57,700 nt of DNA from GCA-2686265 sp036010965 (GTDB lineage: Bacteria; Planctomycetota; UBA1135; GCA-002686595): contig DASCMO010000035.1 of NCBI GenBank assembly GCA_036010965.1, forward strand, positions 1 to 57,700, read 5' to 3'. Both the position numbers and the translations under genes were made by a program. This document shows, in pieces, positions 34,690 through 42,035 of this stretch (positions are counted from its first letter, which is position 1; every line of letters begins with the position of its first letter). Below the pieces are notes generated by a model. That model had not been told where the DNA came from. It was given only the letters and a program-made list of their open reading frames with translations, and ran no database searches.

Positions 34690-35763
34690 TCAGCGCAGGC
34701 GGGAGAAGATCTTGGGATCGAAGGCCTCGCGGACGGCCTCTCCGATGAAGACCACCATCATCAGTGTCGTGAAGAGCGCTCCGAGCGGGAAGAACACGAG
34801 GTGCCACTCCTTGATGTTGTCGAGTCCCTGGCCCACGAGCTCTCCCCAGCTCGGCGTCGGGGGGCGAACGCCGAAGCCGAGGTAGTCCAGGGAGACCAGG
34901 GCCACGATCGAGCCCACCAGGGCGAAGGGGGCGAAGCTGATGATCGGCGTCAGGGAGTTGGGGAGGATGTGGCGGAACATGATCGAGGCGTTCGATTCGC
35001 CCTGGGAGATGGCGGCGGACGTGTAGTCCTTGGCCTTCTCGCGATAGAACTCACCGCGCATGTAGAAGCTGATCGACATCCAGCGGAACACGCCCAGGAT
35101 GCAGATCAGCGTGAAGACGTTGGGCTTCACGATCGAGGCGATGATGATGACTGTGTAGAGGAAGGGCATCCCGGCCCAGATCTCCACTAGTCGCTGACCG
35201 TAGATGTCCACGCGCCCCCCGAAGTAGCCGAAGCAGGCGCCCAGCAGCATGCCGACCACATAGGAGAAGGCAACGACGCACAGGCCGAAGGTGATGGAGG
35301 TGTTGAACCCATAGGCCAGGCGCGCAAACACATCGCGGTCCCGGTCATCGGTGCCGAGCCAGTGGTGTGTGCTGGGCGGATGGGGTGGTGGGCCGACGAG
35401 GTGCGCCTGGGTCAAGAGCGATTCGTTGGGGTGGTAGGGATAGGGCGGCATCAACACCCAGTTGTCTCCACCCTCAGCGGCGAACGCCTTCTCGAGCTCG
35501 CGGTAGTCGGCCTCGCCGATGCGGCGCTGGCCGAAGGAACTGGCCTCGTAGTGAGTGCCGAGGGCGGGGAAGAAGAGCTCCCCGTCGTACTTCACGATCA
35601 GCGCCCGACTGTTGATCAGGAGCGGATTCAGGAAGCTGATGGCGTACACGACACACAGCACGACGAAGCTGTACCAGCCGCGCTTGATGGTCTTGAACTT
35701 GCGCCAGCGGCGCCGGAGCACGGAGATGTGCTCGTCTTTGGGAGTTCGCTTCGATTTCTCCAC
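34690..35763 (-). CDS. yejE: YejE-type peptide ABC transporter permease
   Basis: This has 357 residues. It has the long periplasmic loop of YejE between helix 1 and the core (about 25-130), with SRALIVKYDGELFFPAL, GEADYRELEK and HWLGTDDRDRDVFARL, rather than the short loop of OppC or DppC. The permease core shows GMPFLYTVIIIASIV, MFRHILPNSLTPIISF and the EAA loop (SAAISQGESNASI). FIGEAVREAFDPK closes the protein as in YejE. It lies in the inner membrane with YejB; six bases separate the two genes. Confidence 0.9.
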   Translation of the reverse strand: MEKSKRTPKDEHISVLRRRWRKFKTIKRGWYSFVVLCVVYAISFLNPLLINSRALIVKYDGELFFPALGTHYEASSFGQRRIGEADYRELEKAFAAEGGDNWVLMPPYPYHPNESLLTQAHLVGPPPHPPSTHHWLGTDDRDRDVFARLAYGFNTSITFGLCVVAFSYVVGMLLGACFGYFGGRVDIYGQRLVEIWAGMPFLYTVIIIASIVKPNVFTLICILGVFRWMSISFYMRGEFYREKAKDYTSAAISQGESNASIMFRHILPNSLTPIISFAPFALVGSIVALVSLDYLGFGVRPPTPSWGELVGQGLDNIKEWHLVFFPLGALFTTLMMVVFIGEAVREAFDPKIFSRLR

Positions 35764-35769
35764 GGCGGA

Positions 35770-36804
35770 TCAGGTGAAGCGAATCCTGGGATCGACGAGC
35801 ACGTAGAGCACGTCGCTCAGGATGTTCCCGAGCAGGATCAGGAAGGTGTTGATGACCAGGATCCCCATCACGACCGCGTAGTCGCGTTCGATGATCGACG
35901 TGTAGCCCAGGTAGCCGATACCGTCGATGTTGAAGACCTTCTCGATCAGATAGCTGCCGGCCATGATGAGGCTGATGGCGTGTCCGAGGCCGGTGCAGAT
36001 CGGGATCAGGGAGTTGCGCAGGGCGTGCAGCATGATCACGCGCCGCTCGGGCAGTCCCTTGGCGAAGGCCGTGCGCACGTAGTCCTGGCCCAGGTTCTCC
36101 ATGAGCGAGTTCTTCATGAGCACCGTCAGGGTCGCGAAGCTGCCGACGGCGTAGGCGAGGACGGGCAGGAAGGTATGGTGCGCCTGATCGACGATCTTCC
36201 CCCAGACCGACATCTCGTCCCAGTCCGCCGAGCGGAAGTCACCGAGGGGGACGATGTCCCAGAAACTGCCGCCGCCGAACAGCACGAGCAGGATCCCCCC
36301 CAGGGCCCAGCCTGGGATCGAGTAGCCGATGAAGACCGTCGCGCTCGAGGCGAAGTCGAACAGTCCGCCGTGGCGAATGGCCTTCAAGACGCCGAGTGGA
36401 ATGCAGACCAGGTAGGCGAGGGTGAACCCGATCAACCCGAAGTAGATGCTGACCGGGAAGCGGCTGAAGATCAGCTCGTGAACGGGGATGTTGTACTTGT
36501 AGGACTTGCCGAGGTTCAGGGTCACGAGGTCGCGCAGCCAGTACAGGTAGGCCTCGTGGATGGGCTTGTCGAAGTGGTAGACCTTCTCGAGTTCTGCGAG
36601 CACTGACGGGGGGAGCTCGACGCTGGTCGCCATGTCCCCGCTGCCCGAGCCGCCCTCTGGGCCCGCGCTCGACATCTGCATCTTCATCACCATCTGCTCG
36701 ATCGGCCCGCCGGGGACGAAGCGCGTGATGGTGAAGACGAGCATCGTGATCCCCAGGAAGGTGGGGATCAAGAGCAGCAGGCGCCGCAGGAAGTACGCAG
36801 ACAT
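35770..36804 (-). CDS. yejB: YejB-type peptide ABC transporter permease
   Basis: This has 344 residues and begins MSAYFLRRLLLLIPTFLGI, as YejB/OppB proteins do. It has the YejB phrases RFVPGGPIEQMV, LNLGKSYKYNIPVHELI and RLPVSI-like RFPVSIYFGLIG, then the permease core with RNSLIPICTGLGHAISLIMAGSYLIEKVF split over helices, and ends LYVLVDPRIRF. Six membrane segments are predicted. A Gly/Ser/Met-rich insert occurs at about 43-65. It forms the channel with YejE. Confidence 0.9.
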   Translation of the reverse strand: MSAYFLRRLLLLIPTFLGITMLVFTITRFVPGGPIEQMVMKMQMSSAGPEGGSGSGDMATSVELPPSVLAELEKVYHFDKPIHEAYLYWLRDLVTLNLGKSYKYNIPVHELIFSRFPVSIYFGLIGFTLAYLVCIPLGVLKAIRHGGLFDFASSATVFIGYSIPGWALGGILLVLFGGGSFWDIVPLGDFRSADWDEMSVWGKIVDQAHHTFLPVLAYAVGSFATLTVLMKNSLMENLGQDYVRTAFAKGLPERRVIMLHALRNSLIPICTGLGHAISLIMAGSYLIEKVFNIDGIGYLGYTSIIERDYAVVMGILVINTFLILLGNILSDVLYVLVDPRIRFT

Positions 36805-36840
36805 GGGGCGGGGACCTGGGTGGGACTGTTCCGGAGAACG

Positions 36841-38856
36841 CTACAGCCCGCCGGCCTGCTCCGCGTAACGGTAGGCCGTCCAGAAGTGGTTCTCGACCGG
36901 CGGTGTATCGAGGGTGAGGGACGCGTCCTCGCGCGCCGCCTCCAGCTGGCGCTCCTTCTCGGGATCGACCCACCACGAGTAGTGCATGTACTTGTAGTCC
37001 CAGGTCCGGTTGGCACCCCATTCGGGCATGCCGAACTTGTTCCAGTAGCACACGCGCTCGGCGGGCTTGTACCAGGCCAGGACGTAGGGGTGCTCGTTGA
37101 ACACGATGTGGTCAATCTCCTGCACGATGGCCGCGCGCTTGGCGGAGTCGTATTCCTCGTCGTAGGCGCGGCAGAGCTCGTCCACGCGTTCGTTTGAAAA
37201 GCTCGTGACGTTGTTGTTGTTGACCAGGCCCGCCAGGCTCCCCTTCCAGGAGGTCTCGGGGTTGGGGATCGTGATCGCTCCCCAGGCGGTGTTGGTCAGG
37301 TCGTATTCCTTCTGCCTCATCGACTTCCAGCGCGAAGCCGGCGTTTGCAGTTGCAGTTCGATCTTGATACCCGCCCGCCTGCACGCTTCCTGGAAGATGG
37401 TCAGGTACTTCTCGAAGCCCTTTGAAGAGTAGGTCAGGTCAAAGGCCAGCGCCGTGCCGTCCTTCGTGCGGTAGCCCTCTTCGTTGATCTCGCCCCACCC
37501 CGCCTCTTCCAGCAGGTCGACCGCCGTGAGCTCGTCGTATTCGATGCTCTCGTTGTCGGGATGCTCGTACTTCCCTCCCGGCCAGTGGCTCTGGAGCGGG
37601 ATGTATTCGTGGAACATGAACTTGGAGATCAGCAAGTCGCGGTCGTAGAGGTGCGCGAGGGCCTTGCGCACTCGCAGGTCGTCCAGGGGCGGCCGCTGGG
37701 TGTTGATGGCCATGCCAGAGGTGCCCTTGGGGGCGTCATTGAAGATCTTGCAGCGCACGATGAGCCCGCGTTGTACCGCGTCGACCTTCGGCAACTCCTC
37801 GGCCCACCACTGGGCGCGGCCGATGACGAAGTAGTCGAACTCGCCCTTCTTGAACTTCTCGAACTCGAGGATGTCATCCTTGATGACGATGAACTTGTAG
37901 GTGCCGATGTTGTAGAGCCCGTCCCAGGCGGAGTTGTCCTGCCCCCACCAGTTCTCGTTGCGTCGCAGGGTGATGCTCTTCCCCATGGCGATGTCTTCCT
38001 CGGCCAGGAGGTAGGGCCCGCTGCCGGGCACGAGGCTGAACTGATAGGTGTCCAGGTACTCCGAGCCCTTCATGTCGATGGCCTGCTTGGGGAACACGGC
38101 CAGGGCGCTGCCGGCGATGTAGATGAAGTTGCGCCAGTTGCTCTCCTTGCACCTGACCTCGAGGATGTACTTGGAGAGCGCCACCGGCTCCTCCATCTTC
38201 TCAAACGTCATGATCGAGGAGGGGTCGAGCAGCGTCGGGTCCATGCGCAGTTGATAGGAGGCGACGAAGTCCTCGGCGGTGACTTCCGATCCGTCGGCGA
38301 AGCGCGCTTGGGGATTGATTCGGAAGCGGTAGGTCATGCGGTCTTCGGAGATCCACCAGTGCGTCGCCGTGTTCGGGATGAACTCCAAGGTTGTGGGGTG
38401 CATGGTCAGGAGCGACTCGTAGCACAGGTCCCGGATCTGATAGGTGACGTAGGTGTTCCAGTCCTTGCCGGCCATGCGCAGGGTGGCGGGCCAGTCCTCG
38501 ATCGAGACGGTCATGGATCCGCCTTGCGGCACGCCGGCCTGTCCGAGGGCCGGGAAGGTCATGTTGGTCTCCCAGCCTTCGCCGGTGAAGCCGGGGCCGC
38601 CCATCTCGGCGGAGACGCTCGGATCGCCCGCCGCCGGATCCCAGCGGTAGGTAGCCGTGGGGATGTCGAGGTTGTACATGCCCTCGAGATCGCTCGCGGA
38701 GGGCAGGCCGGTGGAAGGGGCTGCTGGCGCGGCGGCGCTCTCGCCGCCGCCCTCGCCGCCGCAACTGCAGCTGCAGCTTGCTGTGAGCGCGAGGCAGAGG
38801 GCTAGCGCGCTGAGGTCAAGGGAGCTGGGTCGGACTGCGGGCTTGGGACGCTTCAT
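36841..38856 (-). CDS. YejA/OppA-type peptide-binding lipoprotein
   Basis: This gives 671 residues from ATG 38856. The open frame continues far upstream, but only this start gives a lipoprotein signal (ALALCLALTASCSC). The mature protein is a family 5 extracellular solute-binding protein: TYQIRDLCYESL, YRFRINPQARFADGSEVTAEDFVASYQL, GPYLLAEEDIAMGKSI, RRNENWWGQDN, SGMAINTQRPPLDDLRVRKAL and a C-terminal AAIVQEIDHIVFNEHPYV. It is the first gene of the importer operon, 36 bp before yejB. The ligand may be oligopeptides or muropeptides; the sequence alone does not decide. Confidence 0.92.
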   Translation of the reverse strand: MKRPKPAVRPSSLDLSALALCLALTASCSCSCGGEGGGESAAAPAAPSTGLPSASDLEGMYNLDIPTATYRWDPAAGDPSVSAEMGGPGFTGEGWETNMTFPALGQAGVPQGGSMTVSIEDWPATLRMAGKDWNTYVTYQIRDLCYESLLTMHPTTLEFIPNTATHWWISEDRMTYRFRINPQARFADGSEVTAEDFVASYQLRMDPTLLDPSSIMTFEKMEEPVALSKYILEVRCKESNWRNFIYIAGSALAVFPKQAIDMKGSEYLDTYQFSLVPGSGPYLLAEEDIAMGKSITLRRNENWWGQDNSAWDGLYNIGTYKFIVIKDDILEFEKFKKGEFDYFVIGRAQWWAEELPKVDAVQRGLIVRCKIFNDAPKGTSGMAINTQRPPLDDLRVRKALAHLYDRDLLISKFMFHEYIPLQSHWPGGKYEHPDNESIEYDELTAVDLLEEAGWGEINEEGYRTKDGTALAFDLTYSSKGFEKYLTIFQEACRRAGIKIELQLQTPASRWKSMRQKEYDLTNTAWGAITIPNPETSWKGSLAGLVNNNNVTSFSNERVDELCRAYDEEYDSAKRAAIVQEIDHIVFNEHPYVLAWYKPAERVCYWNKFGMPEWGANRTWDYKYMHYSWWVDPEKERQLEAAREDASLTLDTPPVENHFWTAYRYAEQAGGL

Positions 38857-39006
38857 CGGACACTCTGGGACCGGGGGTGGGCGTGGTGGAGGAGCGGAGC
38901 TCGTCCGCGCGGCGGGGCAGTCTACTCGCTCGGCCCGGTTGGTAGCGATGAGGGCTTGAGAGATGGCCCGACAGGCGTAGATTCTGCACCTGCACCCACC
39001 TCCGCC

Positions 39007-39756
39007 ATGACTCTCACCGCTGCCGAGCACCTCGCCCGCCCGACCCCGCACGACGCTTCCCGCGCGGGCGAGCGGGTCGCTGCGCGGGCGGGGTTCAGCC
39101 TCGCCGCCATCGAGGCCTCGGTTGCCGAGCACGCCGCAGGCCTCTCTGCCGAGCTCGAGGCCGACCTGCGCCACTCCCTCTGGGAGGACGTCGCCTCGGA
39201 GTACGACGCGCGCTTCCTCGGGGACTGGCTCGCCGGCCTCGGCTTCGAGTTCAGCGCGGGCTTTCGGGCGGCGGTGAAGACCTGGGAGTGCGACGAGCTC
39301 GGGCACCACCTCTGCTCCCGGGCAGCCTGGGTCGCCGCTTTCGGCCAGCAGCGAGAACTCGATCAGCGCCTCGGCGCGCGGCGACCGGACTTCGCGCCCC
39401 TGGCCGCCTTCTTCGAGGACGAGTTCACGATCCTGTGCCTCCTCGCCTACGACGAGCTGGCGACGGTGCGCGCCTACCGCGCGAACCTTCCGCTCTACGC
39501 GCACCTCGGTCGGCCCTTCCTGGCCTTGATGCGGCGCATCATGGCCGACGAGGCGCGCCACTACGCGAGCTTCCTCTCCGTCACTCGCTCCGAGCACCCT
39601 CAGCGCGCCGCGGATGCGGGGCGCGTGATCTCGAGCTTGCGGGCCGCGGGGGCGCCCTACGCCGCGACCTTCGTCCTCGACCATGACGATCCGGTCTTCA
39701 CCCCCGACCTCCTCGACGAGACCGCGCGCATCCTCCGTGCCCACCTGGCGCGCTGA
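39007..39756 (+). CDS. Acyl-ACP desaturase-like di-iron protein
   Basis: This gives 249 residues from ATG 39007. Three helices carry the ligands of a ferritin-like/desaturase di-iron site: WECDELGHH (E97xxH100, compare WxxEExxH of acyl-ACP desaturases), AYDELATVRAYRA (E150) and MADEARHYASF (E182xxH185, compare DEKRHE). It is soluble, with no signal or membrane helix. It is shorter than typical bacterial DesA (about 280-330), so the call is to superfamily. It diverges from the importer operon across about 150 bp. The substrate is unknown. Confidence 0.7.
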   Translation: MTLTAAEHLARPTPHDASRAGERVAARAGFSLAAIEASVAEHAAGLSAELEADLRHSLWEDVASEYDARFLGDWLAGLGFEFSAGFRAAVKTWECDELGHHLCSRAAWVAAFGQQRELDQRLGARRPDFAPLAAFFEDEFTILCLLAYDELATVRAYRANLPLYAHLGRPFLALMRRIMADEARHYASFLSVTRSEHPQRAADAGRVISSLRAAGAPYAATFVLDHDDPVFTPDLLDETARILRAHLAR

Positions 39757-39817
39757 CAAGACGCGCCGCTGGACGGGGGGTGATTCTGCCCGCTACTCTC
39801 ACCCTCGCTTCCCCCGC

Positions 39818-39894
39818 GGGCCCTTAGCTCAGTCGGTTAGAGCAGTCGACTCATAATCGATCGGTCCCAGGTTCGAGTCCTGGAGGGCCCACCA
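39818..39894 (+). tRNA. tRNA-Ile2 (CAU anticodon, needs lysidine)
   Basis: The acceptor stem GGGCCCT pairs with AGGGCCC, and the anticodon stem GTCGA/TCGAT flanks loop CTCATAA, so the anticodon reads CAT. CCA is encoded at 39892-39894. The body resembles E. coli ileX (D arm GCTCAG, CGACTCATAATCG core) more than elongator Met, so TilS probably converts C34 to lysidine and it reads AUA. An elongator tRNA-Met is the alternative. Confidence 0.85.
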
Positions 39895-39914
39895 GCTTCC
39901 CGTCCCCCCGGCGG

Positions 39915-40244
39915 TCAGTTTCGAGCTGCCGAAGCGCGCGGCAGGAAGGCGGCGCCGAGCGCCACCAGGCCCCAGCCCAGGATGCCGATCCCTCGCAGGC
40001 CCCAGTTGAGGACCTGCGAGAGCCCGCCCTCGAGCATGAAATCTGCGGGGTGGCCGGAGATCGCGAGCGGGACTTCCCAGGTCAGCAGGTGACCGGTTCG
40101 GATGAGAGCCAGCAGCACCAGGCCCATGGCCAGGAAGAAGGCGCGTCTGGCGGTGGCGAGTACCGCCCCGGTCAGGATCAGCCCGATCGAGAGCAGGCTG
40201 AGGGCCGCGGCCATCACGAGTCCGATCTGAACATTGGTTTCCAT
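39915..40244 (-). CDS. Small hypothetical membrane protein
   Basis: This gives 109 residues from ATG 40244. Three or four hydrophobic helices are visible: QIGLVMAAALSLLSIGLILTGA, AFFLAMGLVLLALIRTG, and VLNWGLRGIGILGWGLVALGAAF (each read as a helix of about 18-20). It has no signal-peptide cleavage site and no known motif. It lies between tRNA-Ile2 and small ORFs on the opposite strand. Function unknown. Confidence 0.55.
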   Translation of the reverse strand: METNVQIGLVMAAALSLLSIGLILTGAVLATARRAFFLAMGLVLLALIRTGHLLTWEVPLAISGHPADFMLEGGLSQVLNWGLRGIGILGWGLVALGAAFLPRASAARN

Positions 40245-40265
40245 GCCCGCCAAGGCTAGCAAAGG

Positions 40266-40667
40266 GTGCCTCTGGCGCCGGCCGTGATTCTTGCCGCCCG
40301 ACGCCCCCAACGGCAATCAGACCGCCAGGGATCCGCCTCGCTCAAGCGGGAGGCTCGACCGGGCGTCGGGCCCGCGCTGCGGGAGCGCCTGCATTCCGAG
40401 GACGCCGCCGAGCGGAGCGAAGCGATCCGGGGGGTCGTGGAAGACTTCGTCCAGCGTCGGCTCGAGCGCTCCCGGCTCTCCGAGGTCCAGCGCGCCAGTC
40501 TCGCCCAGTACCTGCGCCAGATGAGGAAGAAGGGCATGGCGATCCTCATGGAGTACCAGCAGGACGATGCTCCCGAGGACTACCTCGACCTCTACCGTGA
40601 GTGGTCCGCGTGTCCGAGCTGTGACGGCGCCAACGCCGCGGAGTATCCTCTGGTTCATGGAAGATGA
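40266..40667 (+). CDS. Small hypothetical protein
   Basis: This gives 133 residues from GTG 40266. The central part is a charged helix (LRERLHSEDAAERSEAIRG, RRLERSRLSEVQRASLAQYL) and the C-terminus has a CPSC pair. The amino-acid make-up is like a real protein, but the start is poor and no family is recognised. It overlaps the next small gene by 11 bp in another frame. It may be a decayed gene. Confidence 0.4.
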   Translation: MPLAPAVILAARRPQRQSDRQGSASLKREARPGVGPALRERLHSEDAAERSEAIRGVVEDFVQRRLERSRLSEVQRASLAQYLRQMRKKGMAILMEYQQDDAPEDYLDLYREWSACPSCDGANAAEYPLVHGR

Positions 40668-40797
40668 ACTCAAAGACGACATCGCAGAGCTCAAGCGCGA
40701 CATCGGGACGATCAAGGCTTCGGTCAATGGAATCCGATTGCTCGCCTGGACAACACTCGCATTCCTCATCGGCACCATCCTGAGCAAGGTGCTCTGA
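40657..40797 (+). CDS. 46-residue single-pass membrane protein
   Basis: ATG 40657 begins MEDELKDDIAELKRDIGTIK, a heptad-like charged helix, followed by one membrane helix (LLAWTTLAFLIGTILSKVL). It resembles small bacterial proteins with a soluble coiled coil and one transmembrane anchor. It is read in a different frame from the preceding gene. It could be a real small protein; evidence is only its well-formed layout. Confidence 0.45.
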   Translation: MEDELKDDIAELKRDIGTIKASVNGIRLLAWTTLAFLIGTILSKVL

Positions 40798-40879
40798 GTC
40801 CTCTCCCACCAGCAGGAACGGGAGTCATCATCGGGATGGCCGGGAGAGTGAGGTCCGCGTTCGCCCCGGCTCGGGCTCC

Positions 40880-41161
40880 TCAGGAGGAGAGGATGCCCTC
40901 GACCACGTCGCCGTGAACGTCCGTCAGGCGCCGCTGAAGCCCATTGTGGTAGTAGGTCAGGCGCGTGTGATCGAGACCGAGCAAGTGCAGGATCGTCGCG
41001 TGGAAGTCGTGGACGCTGACCGGGTCCTGCTCGGCCTTCCAGCCGAACGCGTCGGTGGTCCCGTAGCTGAGCGGTGTCCGAACGCCGGCGCCCGCCAGGA
41101 TCGCCGTGAAACCTTGCGGGTTGTGATCGCGCCCCTGAGCGCCTAGGAACCTCATCAGCAC
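40880..41161 (-). pseudogene. C-terminal remnant of a DUF1501 protein
   Basis: The 93 residues contain the hallmark DUF1501 ending: GRDHNPQGFTAILAGAGV, SYGTTDAFGWKAEQDPVSV, HDFHATILHLLGLDHTRLTYYH and a closing LTDVHGDVVEGI. Complete DUF1501 proteins are over 400 residues with a Tat signal, and usually follow a DUF1549/DUF1553 gene in Planctomycetes; neither the first 300-plus residues nor the partner is here. Translation upstream of the GTG at 41161 continues without DUF1501 similarity. It is therefore called a truncated remnant. Confidence 0.75.
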
Positions 41162-41223
41162 GCCCTCCTTCCCGGGGGGGGAGATGGAGTATCCTTGACC
41201 CGACGCCCGTCCGGGCGACCACC

Positions 41224-41334
41224 ATGATCACACCGCTTCTCCTTGCAGTTCCCCTGCTCTGGGCCCATCCAGGAGCGCTGGTCGGCCACCCGCACCAGCT
41301 CCAGGACACCGCGCCGCCCCCCATCCCCATGTGA
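41224..41334 (+). pseudogene. Detached signal-peptide segment of a broken outer-membrane gene
   Basis: ATG 41224 (ACCACCATG) encodes a signal peptide, MITPLLLAVPLLWAHPGALV, and a short mature start ending in TGA 41332-41334. The same frame continues, through a second TGA at 41341-41343, into the gene at 41362. Reading one base back at the C-rich stretch gives VTGLTWRGSP, and a +1 shift at the next C-run rejoins GAGQIQAGKW. The signal peptide and the barrel-like part therefore look like one gene cut by two compensating indels or by sequence error. Confidence 0.5.
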
Positions 41335-41361
41335 CCGGGCTGACCTGGCGAGGGAGCCCCC

Positions 41362-41880
41362 GTGCGGGGCGCCGGACAGATCCAGGCGGGCAAGTGGAGT
41401 CTGACGGGGCGCTTCGTGCTCGTGGACTCCGACCGCTCACCGGTCGAGTTCTCCCTGGCACACCGCCTGCGCGACAACCTGCAGGTCGGCGTCGAATACG
41501 ATCCGGAAGAAGGGGCGCTCTACCCACTGATCAACTGGCGCTTTCTCGACGCCAACGATGAACACCCGGCCCTGGCGCTCGGCGTCAGCTCGGCCTGGCC
41601 CTCCAGCGAAGTGGACGGCAGCGCAGTGTTCGTCACCGCCGCACAACACCTCGGCGCGGGGTTCAGCGGGACCGTCAGCATTTCCTACGGACTGGAGGAC
41701 GAGCGCGTTCGCGTACCGGCCAGCCTGAACTACCCCCTCGGCGAGGCCATGGGGGCCAGCCTGATCTTCGACGGCGACAACCTGCATCCCATGCTGACCT
41801 ACCGCCACTCCTCACTGAGCACATCGCTGATCTTCCTCAACGGCGAGGACGCGACCATTTCCGTCTCCTGGGGGTTCTGA
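41362..41880 (+). CDS. Outer-membrane beta-barrel-like protein, 5' end disrupted
   Basis: From GTG 41362 it has 172 residues. It shows repeated amphipathic strands ending in aromatics (TGRFVLVDSDRSPVEFSLAH, LQVGVEYD, YPLINWRFL, GTVSISYGL) and a C-terminal Phe after VSWG, the usual signature of outer-membrane barrels. No signal peptide of its own is present; one lies just upstream in frame (41224) behind two stops. It may be a single broken gene or a pseudogene. No specific barrel family is recognised. Confidence 0.55.
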   Translation: MRGAGQIQAGKWSLTGRFVLVDSDRSPVEFSLAHRLRDNLQVGVEYDPEEGALYPLINWRFLDANDEHPALALGVSSAWPSSEVDGSAVFVTAAQHLGAGFSGTVSISYGLEDERVRVPASLNYPLGEAMGASLIFDGDNLHPMLTYRHSSLSTSLIFLNGEDATISVSWGF

Positions 41881-42035
41881 GGTCGAAGCGCGTTCCTTTC
41901 TACCGATCATCGCGCCGGATCCTCTCCGCCACCCACGGCGCAGGCCATCCACATCCATCGCCTCCGCGATTGACCCTGCGCATGAAGTTCACGCAGGCCG
42001 CGGCCCTGATGGGCGAATTGGATGCGCGTCCGCCC

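Noticed and set aside
38857..39759. In-frame 300-residue extension upstream of the peptide-binding lipoprotein
   Set aside because: The signal peptide starts at 38856, and the extension is antisense to the desaturase-like gene with low-complexity sequence.
39895..40260. Possible integration site next to tRNA-Ile2
   Set aside because: No integrase, no repeated tRNA 3' end and no mobile gene found downstream.
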